Under the pieces are notes generated by a model. That model was given only the letters and a program-made list of their open reading frames with translations. It made no database searches and was not told the DNA's origin. A stretch of DNA of 60,000 nucleotides from Liolophura sinensis. Its lineage: Eukaryota > Mollusca > Polyplacophora > Chitonida > Chitonidae. Location of the stretch: contig NC_088300.1 of assembly GCF_032854445.1 (NCBI RefSeq), positions 25,713,608 through 25,773,607 of the forward strand, read 5' to 3'. Of the stretch, positions 41,401 through 53,400 are shown piece after piece (positions within the stretch are counted from its first letter, which is position 1; each line of letters starts with the position of its first letter). Position numbers and translations under genes: made by a program.

Positions 41401-44400
41401 ATAGTTGTATCTTAATAGTACAAATATGGCACTTAGAATACATGTACAATCTGACAATATATATATTTTTTTTTGATCTTTTCAGGACTAAAAGCGTTCA
41501 TCACATACAGCAAACGTAATTAACAGCTCTTTCCACAATTTAACAAATAACTTCTTCAAGAGACCATGAAAAACTTTTTACAATAAGTCTCTTGACATTC
41601 ACACAATTAAGAAGATCAACTATTGGGCAGTAACCAAATGGGTCAAGCAGTGTGACAGAAAATTTTCAGAGGTAGTGCAGTTCTCAAAGATCACAGTAAA
41701 CATTTTTTGAAAATGCTCAACACTTCAGTATTATGGGTCCCAAGCAATACACCTGGAAAGAGTGAAGTTGATTGATTGAAGGGGGTTGACAAAATCGAAA
41801 GACATACACGAGCATACATGTACGTGCCTACATACACCTAACGGTACAGAGATTCTTGTGGTTACATATCGGACCACAAGAACATGTATGTACATGTCGA
41901 TTGCCCAGAATTATGACTTGTCATAACATTCTCGAATAAATTAATTATTTCAGCTCTATTTCACAAGGAATGAATCTGAATGGCGCTCATAGGCCTACAT
42001 TTACTTATTACACCTCAACCAGTAGGCCCACTGGGTTTATTCCAATAACTCACTCACTGACAGCTTTACCTCTTCATTTTGTCTTGTTAACCGGGGTTGC
42101 GGTATTATTTCACTCTACAGTAACTTCCCTAAGGCGGCTGGTAATTTTTTTTTTTACCTATCGAAACATTTCGACATATACCAACAACTGCCATTTTGTT
42201 ACGCTAAATCCAAATGTACGCCTACATTTGAGAACAAAATGCATTATTTGTGCTTTATTTATTGGCAATATATTGTATAAATCTAAAGTGTTTCTGAACA
42301 CTAGCTGATCGTTGTATTTCATTGCATTAGCTTCTCTCCTCAGAAATCACTGATACATGTACACAATGGAAACTGGACCCTCGATTACAGTTTAACATAG
42401 CACAATTAACTGACGATATGTGAAGAATTCAAAAAAATGCATTTGGAGCGATATTTGGATTATTTACTGTGGTACAGCAGCAGAACTTGCTGTATAGTAA
42501 CCCAAATGACTGTTTTTTTTTTTAACCCCTGCTACATCTTCTTCACGGCAAACACTAGAGGATGTCAAAAATACATCACAGTAGTCATTCTCCATGACTG
42601 TAAAAGGCCCCAATGAACAGTGAGAGTGAGGAAATATAGAAATTACGAGTTCCATGTCCAATGCTGGTTCAGAAACTGGAATTTGTGTGCTTCAAAAGTT
42701 AGAACAATTGCTCACCTTAAATAGTGATCCACATGTACATCCTGTTAATCCTACAGGTAGTAATTTAAATTTGGCAGCAAGGCTACCAAAGAGCTCACCT
42801 GTAGGAGACATTACATGAACGCAACTCTTCAGCTTAATATATAAAGTACTGAAGTTGTGAATTTAGTAATTTATAGTTTTAATATACACACACAGCGAAT
42901 CAATGATGGAGCATCACACTCGTGTTATAGTACTTTACATATATGCCAAACCTGAGTTCAATACAAGCAGTACTTTTAGAATGCATCCTTATCATTTTGC
43001 GTGTCATTGGATGAGGACGCTGATGCTAATGCTCGGGTTAACACTCAGAGGCAAGCTAAAACCAAATCTTCCCACAAATATGTGCGTAATTAAACCTACT
43101 TTTATTATGGGACCAAGAAACTGACAAACAGGGCAGGGCTATACTGCGTCAGGATCTACGCTGGTAAGGAGAATTTTCATGATAACACTTCAAAACAGCA
43201 TCAAACAATTGTGCATACAGTATTTTATGTGTTGTACAGACTGAGGCAAAGCATGAGGTGAATAACACAAGAGTACCCTGCCGCTGCATGTTGTCATGGT
43301 AATGCAGGATCAAATACCATCAACCACACAGTCGTACCTGTAGACTGATATACCTAGTGTACGTGTAAATGGATTTATTCCATATACTGAATGCTTTTCT
43401 CTACTCTTTTGAAGTACATGTATACTCAGTGTGATGTGCATAAACATCTGCTGGAATATGCATGTTATTTCATTAAAGGAGAAGAAAATTTAAATGTCAA
43501 ATACTATCGAAAAGACTATGTATTTCCTCACAGGTGCATGCCATAAAAAAATTCTAATATGTACGTCAAGTTGATAAATTATAAATAAAGTCGGCGCCAA
43601 AATCCGCTGTGGGCAACCCCATTTTGGCTAAGAACTAGTCCTGAAGTCTCCTGTTAGGTGGAGAATTGCTGTCGGAAACTGCCAAAGTGCAGTTTTTACA
43701 TTTCCAGTAGAACTCTTCTACCCAGAAGGTTGCGAACAGCACAGTTCGTTTTCCGCTTGATGATCAGAAAGCTGGAATGTTGGACATAGGCTATGAGTTC
43801 ACGAGAACAAGCCGGCAATTTTAACAACTCTCACTGGCTGAGAGGCAACACACCCCCAGCATGAATTATAGGGTGTTAAAGATGGAGGACGTGATGGACT
43901 CAGCGATTTATGCCAGCTTCGCCGTTTTCAGGCTTTACATGTAGGGTGAGGAAAAATCGCAAACTTGTGCAGCAGGCACCACCAGATAGAAAAAATGTGC
44001 TCTTTTCAGCCTATAATGTCATGTTTTTTTAAGTCTTCTTCTCCTTTAGACATGTGTACCTCAATGTTCCTTGGGCCTTGGTGGGGATAAACGGTGGATG
44101 ACACTCGAGGGTCTTGTCTTCCACCAATATGGTGTGCATACTTGTAAGTGAGTGAGTGAGTGCTTGGGGTTTAACGTCGTACTCAACAATTTTTCAGTCA
44201 TATGACGACGATGCATACTTGTACATCATGTGCATAACACAACGAAAAATTTGCTAGTAACTTGCCAAAAGTCAGTGGTTTTAATTCCCCAGGCATTCCG
44301 TTACCTCCACCCAAAAATTTTTTTGAATATGGCATCCAACAATCAAACAAATATTTTATTATATATGTACATGTAATAGTAAACACCATAATGCTAGTGA

Positions 44401-47400
44401 TTTGCACTTGCATTATACAGTAACACACATATTAAAAATACCCTACAAGTAACACACTACATAAATATGTAGCTGAGATGTCTTTGTCAACCACGTTCAC
44501 ACAACAATGTTACAAGTACATTAAGAGAGAGATGTAATAATGTGAACTTTTTAAGCTCTACAGGACACATCTGTAATGAGTTTGTCCACAGGTGTAAATC
44601 TGTGTCCTTCATCCCACAGCATGTATCAACTTTGCCAGCTTATACCTCAGCCACTTCTCACTATTCTGTCATTGATTATAGCCTACCTGTCCCCATCAAG
44701 CTAGGCCTTGTTTTTCTGTGGGTCATTACTCCCTGTTCAGTAAATAGACAATACATATGTACATCAGCTAAGGGGCTTTCAGTACAAGTCACATACATGT
44801 ACAAGTGCACTGACCCTGGGAAAACTTTTAACTTACAGTGCATTAAACATCAAATACTAGTATGACTCAAGCTCCATGCACCTAAATTATTACAACTGTA
44901 TTCATAATTAACAGGATTTTGAGCATACACATGTACATGTATTCTCTGCACTTCTACAGTTCAAATACACTGAAACATGATGCACATCCTTAAACTGTTT
45001 TAAGTTATTTTGTAAGATTAGATGCATGTTAGATTTATTCTGGGCCTCTGTGGCTGAAGGGGTTAGCACGCAAGCACCCTTGCGCAATGACCCAGGGGCC
45101 TCTCACCAAGGTCTTGTCTGGAATGTATCTGGGAATCATTTTCCTACCACTTTCAACAAACCTACGAGAAATTTAAGACTCTATACTGGTGAGTAGTTAT
45201 CATGGTGCAGATTATGGGTGGATTTATTAAAAGTTTCAGCTAAAAAGTTACTTTGATTACACCTGAGCAAGATTATCACCAAATTGCATGTTAGATTTAA
45301 TAATATTTTACAGTACTTTTTTTTACTGTTATGAATGTCTGGTATGAATAACACTGCTTTAAGGCATAAATTAAAAGGAAAGTAGATAGCAATGTACATA
45401 TAATGTTTATATACTGACACACATGCAGAGTGGGTCTACATGTAAGGTGAGTCTTATTTTTTTTTTTTTGGATTATCTGATAACCAACATGTAATATGTA
45501 CAATACTCGCTGAATAAAAACTCAAAACAAAACGGCTCTCAAAGCCTCTGATGCATGCATAATTACCACCCGCTGGGTATTTAAGACACACATGCAGGTG
45601 TTTACTCTATAAACATGTACAGATGACAATAATTACACATGTGTGCAGGTCAATCATGCTAATCATCCATTGATTTGTACATAGGTATGGTGCTCTGGAT
45701 GATCCACTAATTTGTACACATATACAGTGCTCAGGATCTTTCAATGATTGTACACGTATACGGTGCTCAGGATCATCCACTGATTTACATGTACACATGT
45801 ACGGTGCTCAGACTGGACTTCAAGCACTTACTGATAATGCCATCAAAGAGAACATACTGATCAAACAACATTAAAGAAATCCTACCAGGCATTTTCCCTG
45901 ATAGTTATCTTCAGCTGTTTACAGGAACCTCAAGATGGGTTGACATGATATGCAATTTAAAGCATGTCATATAAATACTAAAAGGCGCTTGGAATTTGGT
46001 GTATGAAGAATATTATCCATGAAGATTTCTATAAACAACAAACAAGGTGATTACATGAATAGGTCTTCTCCAACTTGCCTCCCTTGTCACATAAAAGCAG
46101 GTATGATATAATGCAAGATTAGTTTTTGAGGCATGAAACTTGGTAGACTTCACCTAGGCAACAGAATGTACAGAAACATAAAATTAGCCACTGAGATTTT
46201 TCCAGAGATCTTAACTAAAGCCTTATAATGAGTTTGCAGCTTTGTAGGTAGAGTATACATGTAGATATTTGATAGAATTTGTTGTACAGGTAATGATGTT
46301 AACCTCCATGTATTGTATTGGGTTATTTTAAATTTACTCTGAATGGAGCAAACTTATGTAACGGTTATCCTTGCAATTCAAAATCAGTTTACACAATTAA
46401 AATCTTTCTTGAGTCTTTAACTAGATTATGTGGTTTAACTTTGAAACTCATCACCTAGCTGCAGCTTCATACTCCTAAAAACATACCATTTAAATGGTAG
46501 CCTGATCTCAAGAAAGATAATTCAGTGTAGACCTATGACAATATTAAAAAATAAAAATCACGAAGAAAACCACAAAAATCCAACATTATAAACCATAGGC
46601 TAATTTAGAAAAAGTTATACATTTAATTTCATGAGACAACCCATCCAACAAAAGGTATTCAAGATATTTAGTCTTTCTCTAAAATCTTGAATCTACAAAA
46701 TTCTTATACATTTACTTTTTTAAAAATTATTTCACTGGAAATTTTAATGCGTGCATGCAAGTTAAAGACAGTGAAGATAAGAAAAACTAAGAGAAACCAT
46801 CATCTTTGTGCGTAATACATGTGCAAGGCTGACCGCTCAGCAAGTACATGTATACTGGACATGTTCAAAATAGACTAGCAGCATAAAACTTGGAAGTCTA
46901 CAGCAACAATGGAGAGTAAAACCAGAGCAGTGCTGACAGAGTGACGGTTGGAAAGTGGTCACAGGTAACAGGTGAAATCTGGAAAAGCTCAGCATTCAGC
47001 AAACAGATGTAAAAGTCTGGGTAAAATAAGAGCATGCTGTAACATGAATATACCTGTAAACGATCATACTAACATTATCTGGACAGAAGTGGAACAGCCA
47101 CTACCCTGATTGCAGTAAGGAAATAGGTCAAGATCTATCATCAACAAACAACATGCCAGGTTAGACCAGTATGATTCTGTAAATGTGAGCATGGACAGGT
47201 GCTAATGCAGGTACATACATGTACTAAATAGTAAGCACACAGTGTAGAGTTAGTCACTTATAGCTAAAGATGTTTCAAATTGGTCACACCAGTGCATACA
47301 TGTATGTTACTGTAGCGTATATAGTAATATGTATATCCATGTATTCTTATGGCAGCTGGCTTCCTCTCCGTGGGCAGGGCTGTCAGCAACCTGCTGATGG

Positions 47401-50400
47401 TCATATGTTTCCACGGGGATCTGCCATCTTTCCTCTCACCATAATTCTGGCCGCTGTTGTATAAATGAAATATTCTTGAGCACGGCATAAAACACCAATC
47501 AAATAAACAAATATAGTACTTTGAAACCTCTTGGAAATGCCAATAATCTATAAGTATAGTAGGTTATATGATAGGCTCCAGCCATGAGTTATAAGTCATT
47601 TACGTATCTATGGCCCACTTCAGGCTATTGTGCCTCATTCTGTAATGTCCATAAATCTATCATTTACCTTGCGAAAAAAACGTTCTTGGAGACATATAAC
47701 CATGAGAATAAAGTAATTTATTAGAGGTTATACACATACTGTACAGTGTTCATCCGTTAACTGGAAACCTCCACAGTTACGATATACAGAACACAAAAAT
47801 CGTGACAATGTTGCCTGTGAAAACCTCCTCTGCTTCTTTATTAACTCTAGAAGCTTATTTTTTTACTACATTTATTTACTTACTTATTTCTGTGATTTTT
47901 AATTAATACCATACTGAAAGGATTTTTCACTCATAGTACAATAGCAGTCTTTTTTATGGATGGAGGTAAGACGGAATGCCTGGGATGCCCAAGAAAAACC
48001 ACTGACCTTTGGCAAGTTACTGGCAATCTTTTCAATACACATGCCATACACAGGTCACAGGTGGAAGACAAGTTGTCTTTAACAAATTTCAAACTGCGCA
48101 AATGGCCATATGAGCATGGTGGACTGAGGCCCCACAAGCTGTGAGAGCTGGGAATATCTTTAATTATAGACTGGAAATGGACACTACATCCACAAGGCCA
48201 TTCAGTGTTAGGCTATTTATACAGCTTGAAAAACTTGTATGTTACTGTTTGTGTATAATAACAAGCCCATTTGTCATATTACCAGTAGTCTAAATATATA
48301 CACGTAAATATCAAAAAACAGATCTATCTGAATGAGAAGACCTGACCACCAGGTTAGCAACCAAACAATTCTGTGGTCTGACCAGGAAACAGCTGATATG
48401 GGACATGAATGTATCGCACAGTTACCACCTCACCGTGAGTCGCTCGTCTACAATAAAGCTACGCTCCAGAGACACGATGGCCTACACAGGCTTTATAGTC
48501 AAGAGACCATTTATAGCAAATCATGACAGAGCAAAAACAAAAATAACAAAAAAAAATATACCTTACAATGTAAGCTACATGTACAAAACTATGCACCCTA
48601 CACACTTGCTTGCTATGAAAGGTGACACACATTTTCACTGAACTGTTTTTCTGCTTTTTCGTTTCTTGTTTTTTTTCTTCAATGTACTGGCATCTTTTTC
48701 ACTAAATGATCTAACACATCCCCACGACAAAGTTGCTCACTTTTCCTTATTTTGAGAGTTTTACTGATGTTAGAATGGTGTTTTAAGAGCTGTTTGGAAG
48801 GTAGGCTGATATCCTACAATATATATAAGTCACAGAACCATACAATAATATTTTAAGACCTTTAGTTTCCTCTAAACACGCACTTCTTTGGTCACAATTT
48901 AAAGGTTATTCCAGGTATACACAGAACATGTACCTGTAAGATAGTGAGAAAACATGATATGCTGGTTGTACACACATGAGTGTAACATTCACATCTGAAC
49001 CAAATGATCAATCACATCATGATTATCATGAATTCCACATGATATGACCCTACTGTCCATTGAACGTCATGTTCATGTGTTTCACCAGAATAGTCATTTT
49101 TCTGACAGTCTTGTTTCCTCTGCAAGAGGGTCATGTATATATGTGAACTACACATATCCATATGATATCATTTTGTGATAAATATAATAAGTTTATTTTG
49201 AGATGATCCTGTTTTCATGTTCTTGAAGAGGTTTCCCTGAAAACATCGCAATTCTACTTCAACACAACTTCAAGCATGGCTCAGACTCAATATGTAGATT
49301 ACAACTGTCACCGCACTGCAATGTGGAAAAAAAAATTTTGTTTGAAGACTACCTTTAATCACAACGTATTTATTGCCTGAGAGCTTTACATGAAAATTTG
49401 TAAGAATCAATACAAGTATACTTACTTACACAAGAAAATAAAATTCTGTTTATAGCTACATTTTGATTTAAACTTTATTTCTTACATATGTATATGAAAT
49501 TTTGCATCAATTAATTTACTAAAAAAAATCAAGTACATGCAAGTGCATACTGTACATTCCAAGTGTTAGCATGTCTAATCTACACATTTAAATCAGACTA
49601 CGAAGAAAAACTAGCCATGTGTTTCAATCTTTATTGCCATATTTTCTCCTCATAGGCAGTTATAAACTTATGAAAGAAGGAAACTGACACTCAAACAGCT
49701 TTATATCAATGCTTGAAAGGTTGAGCGAAAGGCTGAGCCAGCTCTATCATCAAGTAATGCATAAATCATGTCAATTTCAAAAGGGTGTGTTCCCCTCTAC
49801 CCAGCACTATATGGAGCTATTGATATAGGTGTATGTGTCAGTCAGGTAAATAACTTAGGTTCTTGGGTCAATACAGCAGATGGAGTACAACGCCCAGCTG
49901 CCAACAAAGCCCTATGGAACTATACAATGTACCTATGCCTGTATTTATATATGTAATCGTATGCAATATTATGATCAACTGACAAAAATCATTCATATTC
50001 AAATACTTTGGGTTGCTGATAAATAAAGCCCTCGATCTACCATGAAGTATAAACTGCTTTACAAACTTCTTTATATGCGTACAGGGACAAAGAATTTGAT
50101 CAGGAGTTCAGTAGCCACTTTTATGCACCTACACCTACACCTACATCTGTAACTTGCATAATTATGGTCCCACACTCGTATCAACCATGTCTACATACAC
50201 TGTACATGTGTGGGTACAAGAAGGGATACACTTATTTATTTCATTACTGCTTAACACTATAATCAAGATATTTTAGCTTATATGAATAGTGATTTGCTCA
50301 GTTTTATAAACAGAGGAAACCAGAGTGCCTGGAGTAAACCACTGACCTTTGGCAACTTACTAATGAACATTCCCTTGTGTGACTTACACATGTGTGCACC

Positions 50401-53400
50401 ATATTGGTGGAAGACAAATAGCATTCAACAGCCATTGACTTAACACACAGACACACAAGTGCTTATTAAGTGCACAAGGACCCACAAACAGTGAGACCAG
50501 GTAAAGACAAAATTTCCTGTCCAAGGCTGAGTTTGAACTAACAGATTGTGAGTTGAAAGGAGATACATAAATAAACAGTAGTAGTTAATGTACATAATGA
50601 GGTTGTATTAAGTAATAATTAACTGATCATGCTTGGTTTAAAGACAGAACAGAAATTGGTTCCTCATGAATATTCATAGAGCTGAGGGCACTACTGTTCA
50701 CTGGCACAAAAACCCGTTTCTACACACATGTAGATCAGGATCTCATTCCACAGCAGTTTTAACTCTATGATCATCTGATCTGCAACCATAACCAATGTTA
50801 TTGTTGTAGATTTAATTTTAAGATGAGCATCCATGCAGTGCTTGAATCAGTCTTGAGGATAAATGCCTCAGTCTAAGCTTGCGAGTTGCCGCAATGTTCA
50901 CATACAAGTACTATCACTATTTTACCCTCATGTAAACAACTACAAGTAAATCTAAGTGTCTACTTAATATGTAGATGTACTACCCTCACTAGTAGGAATC
51001 TCAAAGCTGATGACAGACTGATAGCTTCATGGATTCATTCCTTAGTGGAGATTCAACCTTCCCAAATTAATGTATTTCCTTTTATACTGAATCAATACAA
51101 TTTCACTCCTTGACTGCACAAATGTAATTCCTCCAACGGACATATGTATTCAACCATAGGATTCCTCCATCAGACATGTGATTCCTCTATTGGACAATCA
51201 GTGATTCCTCTATCACATAGATTAATCCTCATTCTCTTTCAATGTGAGGTACATGTACGTATGTGATTCCTCCATCAGATATATATGTGAATCAGCACTC
51301 CTCAGACATACATGTAGTCGTCCCTCGTTCAATCATGTCACTATTCATTCTCAATCAGATGTGATTCTTTAGTCAGACAATTGCTATTCCTGAATGAATA
51401 GTACAGTGTTTCTAGGATTCTTCCATTGTCAGACACACATATAAATATGCATATGTGATTCCTTCCCCAAACCTAGAAGTATGTGTACATGTATGTGATT
51501 CTTCATTCTATATCAGACATACACTTGATGTGAAACCGTGACACAAAGGTTTTGTATCTTGTCTGAACATTTTTGAGATACCTAAGGCCAAGATACTTGT
51601 ACATGTACATTGTATTTGATGAACTGGGAGAAATCAGAGAAATGGAAGAAAAAAGTGATTAAGAAACCCTGATTTCATGAACTGGCTGAATCCATGCCAA
51701 TCAGATACTGGATATAATAATTTTGATTTTGATTGGTGTTTTACGCTGTACTCAAGAATATTTCACTTATATGACGGCAACCAGCATTATGATGGGTGGA
51801 AACCGGGCACAGCCCAGGGGAAAGCCACGACCATCCGCAGGTTGCTGACAGACCTTCCCACGTACGGCCAGACAGGAAGCCAGCATGAGCTGGGCTTGAA
51901 CTCACAGCGGCCCCAATGGTGAGAGGCTCCTGAGTGATTACGATGGCAGTGACAAGGTCACATGAAAAGGGTGTCTAAATCACATGAAAGTTAATAGAAA
52001 ACTCGGCTTCACCAGGAAGTTAACAACTGACATATGCTGTACAGATTGTTCAAGTCTTGGTTTATTAGCACGACGTTTCGATGTAGTTACTAACATCGTT
52101 ATCAAGTTATCACTTGGTTACTAACATCGCTATCAAGTTATCACTTGATAACCATGTTAGTAACTACATCGAAAGTCGTATTAATAAACCAAAAAACTGT
52201 ACATCCACAAGAATGCCTTGTTCAGTGTACTTTTGCCCCAACTTCTAAATGCCACTCAAACAAGACTGTTCCGTTGTCTAACATACTATAATTTTCAGTT
52301 ATTATCAGTCTTAGTTCTGAGAATATTATCCAACATTGTTCCTTTTCCGATACCATTCCATGTTACCATTCACGCGTACATGTATGCGAGTACATTTGTC
52401 ATACAATATTTTGTACGTCACTATTACCGTACTGTTGTCCTATATGTGCGATATCGTACATGTAAGACATCTGTGTGAAAATGGCCCTAGATATGTGTGG
52501 TCTCAAATACAGATGTGTGATTTCTCTATGGACTTAAAAAAAAAGACTCCTTTAATACACTCAATATTCTTGTAAAATAGCTGTAATATTTCCCAATTTC
52601 TACTGTGGCCAATTTGCACATGGCCACAACACTGTGGCAGTGTGGGTGACAATAATCACTGTACAGAAACCTTTAGGAGAGCTTGACCACAGATCCCTAA
52701 TACATGTACATTATCTTTGACCTCTTATTCACAACTTGGTTTATTTGTTCATGTTAAGAAGCTAATGGCCTACAAATGCCTGTGGTAAACAAGTTCAACA
52801 TATCTGAACTATTTCACACACAGATCAAATACATATGACATGATGATGTATAAATTAACAGAAAAGCTATTGACCACTACTGTGTGTGACGGAAATGTAG
52901 AATTATTGCGAATATTCTGGGTGCATACCTGGCCATTATCCCTGCCATACTATTCCACAGGCCTTTATCCAAATCCAATTCAAATATGTCTGCTTCGTAT
53001 ATTCCTTTCTTTATCTTTTAATTTTTGTAACGATGTGCTTTATTAACATGTTAAGCATAGCAACAGCTTGAGTGTTTAGTATGTTGCCTGAGATGCAGAA
53101 GCTAGGAATATCCCTGATGTTATGGTTTTACACATGTAGTCTGTAGTATCTCAATCCCTGCTGGGGACAGTACATTATTCCTCATGTTGGATTTGTTCAA
53201 ATACAAAGTCATGAACTGGCAAGTGGACTGCCTGACACTACAGCTGACCACATTGTCAGTATATGGAGACCAGTGTCATGTACAAGTATAATAAGTTTAA
53301 TACCAGCATCACACAATGTATTTGTTTGTTTGTTGAACAATGAATGTACATCTATCATGCATGACAATAGTACACATTCTAATCTGAATATGGCCCTGCA

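Noticed and set aside
41853-41882. microRNA precursor
   Set aside because: The stem is only 10 bp, with no extended pairing outside it.
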